From Candidatus Peribacteria bacterium RIFCSPHIGHO2_01_FULL_51_35 (GTDB lineage: Bacteria > Patescibacteriota > Gracilibacteria > Peribacterales > Peribacteraceae), in assembly GCA_001787535.1 (NCBI GenBank), contig MFXP01000004.1, positions 174,652 through 238,651 of the forward strand: 64,000 bases of DNA, in the 5' to 3' direction. Position numbers and translations under genes: made by a program. Below the pieces are notes generated by a model. That model searched no databases. It saw only the letters and a program-made list of their open reading frames with translations, and was not told the origin of the DNA. Positions 16,901 to 25,037 of this stretch are shown here, piece after piece (the stretch's first letter is position 1; each line of letters begins with the position of its first letter).

Positions 16901-19379
16901 CCACGGCTTGTCCTATTTGTTTCAAAATTGCTGGATCTTTTGTTGTTTCCACAAGGTATGCCCAGTCAGCCTTGATCCCCGCGTGATAGAGCGCGTTATT
17001 TACTTGTCTCCCATGTATTAAACCGAATTTTCTTACCATTTGTATTTCCTTGCTGGCTAACCACATGCTTCGAATAGCGGTGTATTGCGAAGCTCCGGGG
17101 ACAACATTCATCGCAATTCGCAGCCCGCGCCCCTTCCACAGCGGTCCGCCTCCAATTGCGAGCCTCTTGAGGTGAGCAACAGCGCCAGTACCGATGGAAG
17201 TGAGAGCGCAGGTGAGGGTCGCGGTTGTAAGATTGGCACCCCACTCCGTCCAGTCGTCGGATTTTCTCATGTCACTGGGAAGGATGCCTCCCGCACCTAT
17301 GGCATCGCCGTAGCCCAAGGCATCGAAAGCCAGATCAACGGGAACCATGAAATATTTTAATGGATTTCGCCAATCCTCGACGACATAGAGGAAATTTCCC
17401 AAGACCATGCCCACAGCACCTCCGCCCCATTTTTCCATGCCTTTTTGTTCCCTTTCTCTCATTTGTTCCAATGCATTCCACAGGAGATATGTAGCAAAGT
17501 GTTCGTTGTGTTGCAGCTTTTGAGATATTTCCTTTAGTGTTTTCTTGTCTTTTATGGAAGGATCGACGCAAAGATCAAATGCTTCCGGCATGTCTTTGGT
17601 TTGCCAGCGAACTTTGCCATTGCTCCGAGTCAGAGCAATGCCAAGATCCGCGAGAGCTTTTTCCAAATCATTCAGCAAATCAGGTGCTTTGTCTGAATTG
17701 TTATTATCTGTACAGCGTGCGGTGATGAATGCAATGCCGAATTCTTCCAGTAATTTCAAAGCCCGTTCGCACTTCAAGCCGATTTTATTTCGCAACTCTT
17801 CGCTGGTTTCTGCAGAGCGTAATTGGATATCAAGGTAGTGTCGCAACGAATCCATGGAACCTTCATTGTTATTTTGTATGATTTCTTCCTCTGTAAGCCC
17901 AAAAGCATTCGGAAGAGTTTCTTTCAATTCATCGAATAAGCTCTGTGCTTGTGTTTTTACCCATGCACCAAAATCTTCTGCGATTGGACCCAGTTTGCGA
18001 ACCTGCTCCTGAAGTGCGTTGAATACAGACGCGACCAGATCCTTGGATCCGCGCGCTATTTCTTTGTTGCCAAAGCATGCAGAAGACAACTCATATAAAT
18101 TTTGCGGCAACCGCACCGTGTCTTTCGTTGCTTTGAGCGCAAGAATTGTGCTTCCCATCGCGAAGATGGAGAGGAAGGGATGTTTGATTCCGAATCTTGT
18201 CATGGCCGCCGCCAGCCTCACAGCCTTTTCCGTGGTCGAGAGGGAAGCTTTCAGAATGTCATCAAGCACTCCCAGTTTTGCAGCGAGCATAGAACCGACC
18301 AACACATGGAAGGCATGGTTTTCCAGCAATTGCCCCAATTCCAAGATTGCAGTCCCAACGTCCTTCTCATAGTTTTGCAATGCCTCGGATGCGGCAATAT
18401 ATCGGATGCCGGTGTCCGGATCCATTTCTCCTTGGTGTATTTCTTCCATTTCTCCCATGAACTGTTCCACTAAGTGCATGTTCTGTTCTCCCGCCTTCAC
18501 GCCGAAAATCTCTTCGATCTCGGCACGGGCATCCTTGCCTTTCTTCTTGTAGGAATTTTCCGCCTTCTTGTACTGCTCTTCCGAGATTCCGTATTTTTCT
18601 CCTTTGCCTTTGGCAAGTCCTGGGATATTTTCTTTGCCCCATTTTGCAATAGAGTTCACTTTTTTGTTGAGGTTTTCGATCAAATTTCCGTACAATTCAA
18701 ACCGCAACATATAGTGGTGTCCGTAATACGCAGCAGTCCCGATACCTGCAGCTGCAAGGCCGACGACGGGAATCCAAAATATCCAATTTCGAACGCCCCA
18801 TGTATGTTTGACTCCCGACTGTTGGTTATCCGGTTTTTTGCCACGGAACCAATTCCAGAGGCGGCGCGCGCCCACAGCCAATATGATTCCACCGCCGGTG
18901 AGCAAGGACAGTGTCGCTATTTGTGTGTTCGACCACTTACGAGGATCAAATGTGTTCGGGAAAAATATGCTTTCCTTCTTTTCCGATGTTTCACTCGTTT
19001 CCGTTCCCTGCTCTTTCTTCTCAAGCCATCTTCGTGGGTCATACCATTTTCTTTCAGGTGTGGATGCAGAGGTAACTTCCGATTTTTCCGGTGTTGCCGA
19101 TGCCGTGGCAATGCGATTGCGAAGATGGTCGAGGTTGGTCTTGATATGAAGTTCCTCCTGCACCTCTATTTTTTTCGTTTTCAATTCTTTTGCTGCTTGC
19201 TCCAAAATATTCGACCGCTGATCGGCCGGCAGTTGATCCAAATAATCCGTTGCAAGACGGACATCGCTTTGTTTCAGTCTTTCTGAAAGAGCTTCCACTT
19301 TATCGGAAAATACTTCTACCTTTGGAACCTTGAATAAGAGTCTGTGTTCGCCGAATTCAGAAAGGTGCATGCGTTTCAT
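13983..19379 (-). CDS. Giant 1798-residue membrane protein with decapeptide repeats
   Basis: Not recognised. Seen in order: a helical, charged N-terminus (1-130); two transmembrane helices (about 155-176 and 195-220); further hydrophobic helices near 355, 410, 660 and 730; a tandem 10-residue repeat at about 897-990 of the form AGAxVDDLVx (for example AGATVDDLVA, AGAKIDDLIK, AGVSVLDLLK); a Pro/Gln/Ala linker (about 997-1056); two Gly-rich hydrophobic helices at about 1255-1300; long helical regions; and a Gly-rich hydrophobic stretch near 1700. It is the last and largest gene of a four-gene operon and overlaps the preceding stop (ATGA). The mix of membrane helices and long helical arms suggests a large scaffold or translocation-like machine at the membrane, but nothing proves that. 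Confidence 0.85.
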   Translation of the reverse strand: MKRMHLSEFGEHRLLFKVPKVEVFSDKVEALSERLKQSDVRLATDYLDQLPADQRSNILEQAAKELKTKKIEVQEELHIKTNLDHLRNRIATASATPEKSEVTSASTPERKWYDPRRWLEKKEQGTETSETSEKKESIFFPNTFDPRKWSNTQIATLSLLTGGGIILAVGARRLWNWFRGKKPDNQQSGVKHTWGVRNWIFWIPVVGLAAAGIGTAAYYGHHYMLRFELYGNLIENLNKKVNSIAKWGKENIPGLAKGKGEKYGISEEQYKKAENSYKKKGKDARAEIEEIFGVKAGEQNMHLVEQFMGEMEEIHQGEMDPDTGIRYIAASEALQNYEKDVGTAILELGQLLENHAFHVLVGSMLAAKLGVLDDILKASLSTTEKAVRLAAAMTRFGIKHPFLSIFAMGSTILALKATKDTVRLPQNLYELSSACFGNKEIARGSKDLVASVFNALQEQVRKLGPIAEDFGAWVKTQAQSLFDELKETLPNAFGLTEEEIIQNNNEGSMDSLRHYLDIQLRSAETSEELRNKIGLKCERALKLLEEFGIAFITARCTDNNNSDKAPDLLNDLEKALADLGIALTRSNGKVRWQTKDMPEAFDLCVDPSIKDKKTLKEISQKLQHNEHFATYLLWNALEQMREREQKGMEKWGGGAVGMVLGNFLYVVEDWRNPLKYFMVPVDLAFDALGYGDAIGAGGILPSDMRKSDDWTEWGANLTTATLTCALTSIGTGAVAHLKRLAIGGGPLWKGRGLRIAMNVVPGASQYTAIRSMWLASKEIQMVRKFGLIHGRQVNNALYHAGIKADWAYLVETTKDPAILKQIGQAVDAKLLGPDPEIWRIEVRAKLQKLIGERVKDFEFLDIPKNIREGKLFHWYKAFAKKGVNKKIFYYQLALNYSDAKTLFDAGADVGGLYMAGAKLDELIALGADLGILLKAHAPVDGLLKAGATVDDLVAAGAKIDDLIKAGVSVLDLLKAGVQEAKLLQAGIAQTVIDQAKNALKALNQTPPLVTPPPQLPPKQKTPPPLPKQQQAAQQGAQAATQAPQASAGSPATNSAVSQVSNKAKGAAIESNVAGKLATEGTVSAKLAEALKTSSKAEVIMEAATADVRLGKLLEESPALVTVLTQNLEKAGDAKAVLMELKTVANAPDVEFVSKLLGTEQGSLRLLTDLEKGGAPVVLKTVGNASKVSKIMSTLKVAGRVAPVAIDALVIYGTVVEIMDKAKDIEECKKRGVSEEIIRMKEQEYYYLGAQLGVGGVSGVAGLFILAGVGTTVAWPVVLATLPIGVAISGEYAAHQLDTDFARTPEDWAKEYDLVALLTNVRSFDLREIWGGAWKLMDNKSFDQDLMKWQRVLGPFAPLGKHGERFASGQLKKDTDALLAKIQAADENKIRGIIMHTTTVTIPTEMQEANGTTRKPNKTEMKPYQEALKRYVEAKVSFFMAFREDAAHATRSSGHIIDILEGAEHAGQLAKNRPQLEAEYKQLIADAANPASQKRAAAIRKILDEKDVKIQAKEYGNFLQQEQITGLYATMLIQVAMQDKANRASMQKPLENAVTGSLMSTTQHAYVNFCVQCQEDDNFAWGPDGNALTVMRLYAAERMQEIAKQSSGAMVTEIMANADEPNEAGSYQFEIAMTKAKADIERFLADSPQGVWDNMPKETKGRLGYKFVDTSAEAMPEKYKARIEEGEKLMSRIGAHYHGTHYTKRFGIPYALAAFLGGGVLGGMATAFETKDKKYLFITFNRAKGKWMATLGDSNLEHAVDPSTLQIVDRGLPGAGGAAKFNKLLEALDAINKGEKPLL

Positions 19380-19729
19380 TTTCCCTGGAGGGAGCGGAGG
19401 AGATTTTCGATGCTCAAAAACACAGATCGAGCCCCTGTACCCACTGCACCCGTCACATGGACTACTGCTTTGCCTGCTCTTTTGGCTCCGGATTCCAATG
19501 CTGCGCTCAAGGGTTCAGCCAATGACGTGATGCCATCCACTGTCCCCGCAGCAATCGCTCCCACTGTCTCGGCTGCAGCAGTTGTATACTCAGACACTTT
19601 GTATGCCAGACGAGCACTTTTGCTTTCGTACATGACACGTTTGAGTTTGTCTCGCGTTCCATTGCCACTGACCAGGGAATCCTGGAATTCGACGTCATGC
19701 CGGGAGATTTTTTCTTTGTGTTTGGTCAT
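19376..19729 (-). CDS. Small helical protein of the giant-protein operon
   Basis: A 117-residue protein, not recognised. The first half is charged (MTKHKEKISRHDVEFQDSLV); the second half is Ala/Gly/Ser-rich and amphipathic (TTAAAETVGAIAAGTVDGITSLAEPLSAALESGAKRAGKAVVHVTGAVGTGARSV, in pieces), as in membrane-surface helices. ATGA overlaps couple it on both sides (19726-19729 and 19376-19379), so it is made in step with the giant protein and the 440-residue protein. Confidence 0.75.
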   Translation of the reverse strand: MTKHKEKISRHDVEFQDSLVSGNGTRDKLKRVMYESKSARLAYKVSEYTTAAAETVGAIAAGTVDGITSLAEPLSAALESGAKRAGKAVVHVTGAVGTGARSVFLSIENLLRSLQGK

Positions 19730-21048
19730 AGGATTGTGCTTATCGGTTTAAGTGCGAGTTTGTATGGTGTGTCACCATCTTTCACCTCAAATGGAATCTC
19801 CTTTTTGGCTTCTATGTTTCCCACGATGCCTTTCACAACATCAGGTGAGAGCGTTTGAGACATTTCTTTATCGCTGCCGATCAACTTATCGATGAATAAT
19901 GTGAATGCGATTGATTGGTCAGGTTTTACCTCTATTTTTTTGACGGCAAAATTAGCGAAAAGACTCGATGCACCTTCCAATTGTAAACGCCACGGTTGGT
20001 TGTTAATGAGGAAAGATCCGTCAGCCCGCACTTCAAAGGTATACGGTTTGCCATTCACTTCGATTCGATTGGGAGCAGTGGCAGGTGCCACATTGGGAGC
20101 AACAGGAACGGCTGCAGGAGCATTCGGCACTGTCGGTGCAGCGTAGACAACTCCTGGAGCTGCATTGATCGGTGTCGGTTGGCCGGGAACTGCAACAGTG
20201 GCCGCAGGGGCGACGGGTGCGCTGACGACCGCCTGGTCCAGAGGGAAGATCTCTTCCATGGTTTTTGGCAAGTTGTTTGTCACAGCTTTTCTTGTGACTT
20301 CCATCATGACACGGTCCATGACAAATGTGCGTGCGCTGGATTTTGCGTTCATGCCGGCAATGTATTTTTGCCGCCATATTGCCCATACTTCAGGCTTCCA
20401 TGTGACGGAGAGATTTTTGAACTGGGCATTTGCCCTTAATTTCCCAATTGCTTCATTGAATCCATCTTCCGCATCCATATCGATAAGCGCTTCGCGGGCT
20501 TGTTCCACCGTGCTTCCAAACAGGGGAGCGAGCGCTCCTCCCACCAGAGGAATGGAAAGAATCCATTTATCAATGCCCATGAGCATTCCGTAGTACAGCC
20601 GCTGTCCCATGCGAGCGAGGTATTCTCCCGTGCCGTTTGCCGTTCCCATAAAATCTTTTGCCCACTTGGGCATCGTGAATTTCTCAAACAACCCGCCAAG
20701 GAATCCGGTCGCCTTTCCGGCCGTATCCTGCACGGCTTCCTGCGTATTTTTAGTAAATTCTTCCACACTCTTTGTCAGTTCGGGAAATCTTTCGATCAGG
20801 TTTTTTTTGATTTCTTCGTACTTGTCGTTCAGCTGCTTGCGCACATCCACGGCCGCATTCTTTCTGTCCGCTTCTCTCGTTCGGAAAATATCCGTGAGCT
20901 TTTGGATGAGCGTTCGTGCTTGCGTTTCGTCATCATGATCCAGATTCAACACCTCGGCTGCCAAGGATTTCAATTCAGCCGCCTCATCCTTTACGGGGGC
21001 GGATTCTTTGTACGCCGGAGTTTTTTCGAGTGAATTGTCGATAGCCAT
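19726..21048 (-). CDS. Modular protein of the giant-protein operon (B)
   Basis: A 440-residue protein, not recognised. Residues 1-130 are charged and coiled-coil-like; 130-200 hold a hydrophobic, Gly-rich segment (YYGMLMGIDKWILSIPLVGGALAPLFGS); a helical part follows; then a Pro/Ala/Val linker (about 265-325); and a C-terminal beta-rich domain (IEVNGKPYTFEVRADGSFLINNQPW). The layout repeats that of the upstream gene at 21127, suggesting an old duplication. The start at 21048 avoids an unlikely upstream extension. Confidence 0.78.
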   Translation of the reverse strand: MAIDNSLEKTPAYKESAPVKDEAAELKSLAAEVLNLDHDDETQARTLIQKLTDIFRTREADRKNAAVDVRKQLNDKYEEIKKNLIERFPELTKSVEEFTKNTQEAVQDTAGKATGFLGGLFEKFTMPKWAKDFMGTANGTGEYLARMGQRLYYGMLMGIDKWILSIPLVGGALAPLFGSTVEQAREALIDMDAEDGFNEAIGKLRANAQFKNLSVTWKPEVWAIWRQKYIAGMNAKSSARTFVMDRVMMEVTRKAVTNNLPKTMEEIFPLDQAVVSAPVAPAATVAVPGQPTPINAAPGVVYAAPTVPNAPAAVPVAPNVAPATAPNRIEVNGKPYTFEVRADGSFLINNQPWRLQLEGASSLFANFAVKKIEVKPDQSIAFTLFIDKLIGSDKEMSQTLSPDVVKGIVGNIEAKKEIPFEVKDGDTPYKLALKPISTIL

Positions 21049-21126
21049 GTTTGTGTGTGAATTTCTAATAATTATACCATAAAAATGGCCTTTCCCCAAG
21101 GCTGGTTTTTGGCTTCCTTCCAAGGA

Positions 21127-22164
21127 TTATTCGACTTTTTTCAGCCTCAATTTCTCGAAGCCCGCAACAGGCGTATCCGGCGCAGTTTTGAGAGCATCTT
21201 GTGCATCAAAAATATCTTTGAATTTTATCATGTAGTTTACTTTGCCATCGGGGACAATTTGCAGTTTCACTTCCTCCGGCTTTTCGCCGGATGCCGTGAG
21301 GGTCATATCGACAATCGTTCCATCTGCGTATGCCAATGCATATTTGTTGCCATCGATCACAAGAGAATTTTTGTCTCCATTGCGAGACAGTTCCACCTGC
21401 TTCTCTCCGATTTTCAATTTTAACGGCACATCGGTAATGGCATTCGGCTTGTCTTTTGCCATGCCCGGCACTCCCAAGAGGGCAGGGGCTGCGGTCGGTG
21501 CAGCGGCAGGAGCCGTTGCCGTCGGTTCTTTGGAGACAACGGTATCGAAGTATTTTTGGCTCGCATCCGCCAAATCCTTCCATGTGTAGTCCTTCTTATT
21601 CTTGTCCATGCCGATGGCATTGTCGACCATCTGTTCAAATTCATAGACGCTTCCACGGCGTGTTTGAATGGCATTTGCAATGCGATTCATTTCGACAAGA
21701 TGCGGTTCGGTATCTTTTTGCACTGCGTCCGGGTCATTCGCTTTCACTCCTTCCCCGAGTTTGAGAGTCAATCCCTTCTCCTGTAACAGCTTGTCAGTGT
21801 ACGCAATCTGCGCGCCGGGTTTTTTTGCAATGTCGAGGAGAAAACCGTTGAGGAGCGGATTTGGGAGCATGGCAGCCACCTTTTTCAGCATGCCCGAGCC
21901 GAATTGTTCCAAACGAGACGATAATTTTGCAAAAAATGTCTCCAGACTTTTCATGGCCTTCTCCAGTCCATCCATCATTTTGTCTCCTTTCTCGTTCGCG
22001 GCTTTTTGAACACCACGCATTGCATCATTTGCGTGCTCGGTTGCTTTCTCACCTTCATTCTTCTCTTCTATTTCGCGTTTCATCTCCGCTTGCACATCCT
22101 TCGGCGCTTCCGATGCGGGCGGCGAAGAATTCTGCTCGGTTTTTGCTTCCGGTACTTCTCCCAT
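21127..22164 (-). CDS. Modular protein of the giant-protein operon (A, first gene)
   Basis: A 345-residue protein, not recognised. It starts with a charged, Lys/Glu-rich region (KREIEEKNEGEKATEHAND), has a helix-rich middle with a short hydrophobic stretch (AAMLPNPLLNGFLLDIAKKPG), a Pro/Ala linker (TATAPAAAPTAAPALLG) and a C-terminal beta domain (VPLKLKIGEKQVELSRNGDKNSLVIDGNKYALAYADGT) similar in pattern to the downstream protein. A TATAAT lies about 20 nt before the start at 22164, giving a short leader for the whole operon. Confidence 0.78.
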   Translation of the reverse strand: MGEVPEAKTEQNSSPPASEAPKDVQAEMKREIEEKNEGEKATEHANDAMRGVQKAANEKGDKMMDGLEKAMKSLETFFAKLSSRLEQFGSGMLKKVAAMLPNPLLNGFLLDIAKKPGAQIAYTDKLLQEKGLTLKLGEGVKANDPDAVQKDTEPHLVEMNRIANAIQTRRGSVYEFEQMVDNAIGMDKNKKDYTWKDLADASQKYFDTVVSKEPTATAPAAAPTAAPALLGVPGMAKDKPNAITDVPLKLKIGEKQVELSRNGDKNSLVIDGNKYALAYADGTIVDMTLTASGEKPEEVKLQIVPDGKVNYMIKFKDIFDAQDALKTAPDTPVAGFEKLRLKKVE

Positions 22165-22271
22165 AAGATCGATATTGGTATTGGTTTTATTATACCAGAA
22201 AAATGATTTGGATGGAACCCTCGTGTGAAGGAGAAATTTTTGTGTTAGGCTGGGGATATTCCTCCTATTCC

Positions 22272-22613
22272 ATGAACATTCTCCACTTCGAAAAAGGTCT
22301 CTACTACACCGATCTTGAACTGCCGATGCTTGCAAAGAAGATCGGGCGTTTGGCTCGTTACTGCGAACGTTTGAAAGATGCAGCATCGCTCATCCGCGTG
22401 GAAACGGAACGCCGAAACACCGAGAAGAGAAACGATCAAATCAAAGTGACCATCACCGTGGATCTTCCGCGTAAGCAATTGCGCTCGGAATCACGACGTG
22501 CGAGACCGCTGGATGCCATCGACCGTTGCGTGGACAAGCTTGAGCCGCAGATTAAGAAATATAAGGAATTGCATACGGCCAAAGGGCGCTCTCGGAAACA
22601 GAAACTTCGGTAA
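22272..22613 (+). CDS. Ribosome hibernation factor HPF/YfiA-like protein
   Basis: A 113-residue protein of the S30AE type. The N-terminal pattern MNILHFEKGLYYTDLELPMLAKKIGRLARYCERLKDAASLIRVETERR matches the strand-helix-strand start of HPF, and KVTITVDLPRKQLRSES...LDAIDRCVDKLEPQIKKYKE matches the second half. These proteins bind the 30S decoding region and silence idle ribosomes. The start at 22272 fits the family; the longer upstream frame does not. It is short, without the dimerising tail of long HPF. Confidence 0.75.
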   Translation: MNILHFEKGLYYTDLELPMLAKKIGRLARYCERLKDAASLIRVETERRNTEKRNDQIKVTITVDLPRKQLRSESRRARPLDAIDRCVDKLEPQIKKYKELHTAKGRSRKQKLR

Positions 22614-22634
22614 AAATGTGGTATAATGCTCCTG

Positions 22635-23036
22635 ATGAGCAACGCACCGCCCAACATGCCGCCGCTGGATCAGCAGGAGAATGAGCAAACACCCGCAACG
22701 GTGTGGTCTCGGCTTAGCGATGGCATAGGGTATCTTGGCGGAAGGATCGCTTCTTTGTTTCGTGAGGATCGCGAAATTGCCGCACTGCTGACGCCGGAGT
22801 TCAAAGAAAATTTTAGGCGTGAATTTAACCGCATGATGGAGGAGCGCCGCTCTGGAGTGGCAGCAAGTGTGTCCTTCTCCGAGCATGTTCGTGTAAGAGG
22901 ATATGAAACTGAATATCGCATATTCGATGCCCTCATAAAGGATTCTGGCATTGATCGCTTGCCCGCACAAAAGGCTTCTGTTGCACGATTAATTCTCATG
23001 AGACATTGCTGTTTGTGCGGAACGAATGAACTGTAG
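22635..23036 (+). CDS. Small protein of unknown function
   Basis: A 133-residue, mostly helical soluble protein (MSNAPPNMPPLDQQENEQTP...) ending in LILMRHCCLCGTNEL. Not recognised. The middle (EDREIAALLTPEFKENFRREFNRMMEERR) is strongly amphipathic. TATAAT at 22622-22627 lies 7 nt before this ATG, a leaderless arrangement, which is why I prefer this start to the ATG that overlaps the -10 box. Confidence 0.65.
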   Translation: MSNAPPNMPPLDQQENEQTPATVWSRLSDGIGYLGGRIASLFREDREIAALLTPEFKENFRREFNRMMEERRSGVAASVSFSEHVRVRGYETEYRIFDALIKDSGIDRLPAQKASVARLILMRHCCLCGTNEL

Positions 23037-23078
23037 ATGAGTTCTTATGGATTTTGAGGTAGAATGCCCTGCAATCCT

Positions 23079-24602
23079 ATGAGATTCACTGCAGCGTGCC
23101 TTGGCTTGCTTGCGCTCCTCATCCCGGCGGCTCTTTTTGCGCAGGAAGGAGCGAATGTTCCTGTGCCCACCTCGTTTGATCTGCAAGCAGTGATCACGGG
23201 ACCGGAGGACATCGCAGTCGGTCGCACGATTATTTTAGATGCATCTGCAAGTAAAGTGACGGGAGAGAACTTGCAATACCGTTGGTATATAGGGGATTCC
23301 TTCCAGCCCATCAGCAGGACGCTGGAAGCCGTCTACACGCCGGAGAAGATCGGGCCGCTCGTGTTTCGTTTGGTCATCCATTCCACCGTGAACGGCGAAG
23401 CGCGGGAATCCGAAACACGCCATGCGGTGGTCGTCTATGAACGAAAGATCGTGCTGGTGGCGGACAGCACGGTGACGGAAGAAAAATTGATGTTGCATGT
23501 TGAATCCGCCACCGCGGCCGGCGTGCACTTGCAAGTACTGCGCCCTGTGGAAGATCCCGGTGCTCTCGGCACGGAGGAAGCTATCTTTCGGCTTCTGTCC
23601 GAGAAAAACACGTCCTTTGCCGGAGCAGAAGCGACGGTGATTTGGACGGACAGCATCGGAGGATTGCAGGCACTGATGCGCGCAGCGGAAGAAAACGAGG
23701 CGCTCCTCAGCACGCTCCGGAATCAAACCATCATTCTCATTACGGGCAGAAACTTAAACACCCTAGCCCGCACGGCCCGCGGTCCTTTTTCCGTCGTGCG
23801 ACCGAAGCAAATCATCGTCACGCGAAAAGAAGCGCTGAACTCGCTCTTTGGCACGGCGAACATGGAGGAATTTTTTGATCAAGTACGTCAGCGTGACATC
23901 GACAGTGTTCTTGTGGATGCCGCGACGGCCGCGCTTCGACCATGGAATCTGCTCTCATCCCTCGTGAATTACATGCTGACCCATGGCATCTCCAGCCAGA
24001 CGGTCATTCTGCTGCTGGTGCTTCCCGTCATTGCGACGGTGCTGGCGTTCACGAAACAAGTCATCGGCATCACGACATTCGGACTCTTCGCACCCTCCAT
24101 TATCACGCTCAGCTTCCTTGTCCTTGGTTGGTGGGTGGGTGTTTTGTTTCTTCTCTTCATCCTCACCACCGGCTACCTGACGCGTGCGTTCATGCGCCGT
24201 TGGCGGCTTCTGTACATTCCCAAAGTCGCCATCATCCTCACGGTCGTGAGTATCACGCTCCTCCTGCTCTTGGGACTCGGCGCATTCTTCGGCATCGCAC
24301 TGTCGCGGGACACGGTGTTCGTGCTCCTCATCATGTCCACGCTCGCAGAGAGTTTTCTCAATCTCAAAACGGAAGAAGGATGGTACACGGCAGTGCTCGA
24401 AGTGGGGGAAACCATCGTCGTGGCGCTGGTGTGCGTCTTCTTCATCCAGTGGCCTTCCTTCCAATCCATGCTTCTGGCCTACCCGGAGCTTGTGCTTTTT
24501 ACGATCATCTTGAACATCGTCATCGGACGCTGGACGGGACTGCGACTGATGGAATATTTTCGTTTTCGCGAAGTGTTTCGTCATTTACAAGAGGAGGAAT
24601 AA
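23079..24602 (+). CDS. 7TM protein of the inactive-transglutaminase-7TM type with PKD-like domain
   Basis: A 507-residue membrane protein. A signal peptide (MRFTAACLGLLALLIPAALFAQ) is followed by a PKD-like beta domain (FDLQAVITGPEDIAVGRTIILDASAS...YRWYIGD), a middle soluble region (about 120-290), and seven hydrophobic helices from about residue 298, including the family segment VIGITTFGLFAPSIITLSFLVLGW. In other bacteria, such 7TM proteins lie next to RimK-like ATP-grasp ligases; here that ligase follows at 25037 after an S23 gene. Function unknown, probably in peptide tagging or processing at the membrane. Confidence 0.8.
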   Translation: MRFTAACLGLLALLIPAALFAQEGANVPVPTSFDLQAVITGPEDIAVGRTIILDASASKVTGENLQYRWYIGDSFQPISRTLEAVYTPEKIGPLVFRLVIHSTVNGEARESETRHAVVVYERKIVLVADSTVTEEKLMLHVESATAAGVHLQVLRPVEDPGALGTEEAIFRLLSEKNTSFAGAEATVIWTDSIGGLQALMRAAEENEALLSTLRNQTIILITGRNLNTLARTARGPFSVVRPKQIIVTRKEALNSLFGTANMEEFFDQVRQRDIDSVLVDAATAALRPWNLLSSLVNYMLTHGISSQTVILLLVLPVIATVLAFTKQVIGITTFGLFAPSIITLSFLVLGWWVGVLFLLFILTTGYLTRAFMRRWRLLYIPKVAIILTVVSITLLLLLGLGAFFGIALSRDTVFVLLIMSTLAESFLNLKTEEGWYTAVLEVGETIVVALVCVFFIQWPSFQSMLLAYPELVLFTIILNIVIGRWTGLRLMEYFRFREVFRHLQEEE

Positions 24603-25032
24603 AGGGTTAGGGATGGGGTTGGGGTTAGGATTTCATTTTCTTTCTCTCCTATGGATTCATTCACAGATCTGGAAGCGTGGAAAAAAGGAATGGAACTTGT
24701 GAAAGAAATTTATAGTCTTTCTCAATCGTTTCCCAAATCTGAACAATTTGGAATAACATCTCAAATTCGAAGATCGTCCACGGGCATATTGGCCAATATT
24801 GCAGAAGGATTCAGTCGATCCGGATCTGCCGACAAGGCGTACAAATATACAATCGCTCGTGGTGAAAATTCCGAGACATGTGCTTTCCTCCATATCGTGA
24901 TTGAACTCGAATACATCACCGTCGATCATGCTACGAAAGCGTTTGAATTGTCCTCGCATGTTGGCCGTCTTTTGTCCGGTCTCATACAAACATATTCAAA
25001 ACTTCCCAACCCCAACCCTAGCCCTAACCCCT
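24603..25032. mobile_element. S23 gene framed by inverted GGGTTAGG-word repeats
   Basis: The left arm 24603-24629 (GGGTTAGGGATGGGGTTGGG and on) and the right arm 25005-25032 are inverted copies with about three mismatches in 26 bp. They enclose a single S23-type gene. The unit sits between two genes that are normally adjacent (7TM protein and RimK-like ligase), which suggests insertion. Mobility is inferred. Confidence 0.55.
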
Positions 25033-25037
25033 CGTAA
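24651..25037 (+). CDS. S23-type four-helix-bundle protein (copy 1)
   Basis: A 128-residue protein of the four-helix-bundle family first known from 23S rRNA intervening sequences (S23/IVP, related to the Avd accessory protein of diversity-generating retroelements). Family marks: FTDLEAWKKGMELVKEIYSL, FGITSQIRRSSTGILANIAEGFSRSG, KYTIARGENSE. Its last residues (NPNPSPNPS) are encoded by the right inverted repeat. The stop TAA shares its last A with the ATG of the next gene. Role unknown; it may bind RNA or DNA. Confidence 0.88.
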   Translation: MDSFTDLEAWKKGMELVKEIYSLSQSFPKSEQFGITSQIRRSSTGILANIAEGFSRSGSADKAYKYTIARGENSETCAFLHIVIELEYITVDHATKAFELSSHVGRLLSGLIQTYSKLPNPNPSPNPS

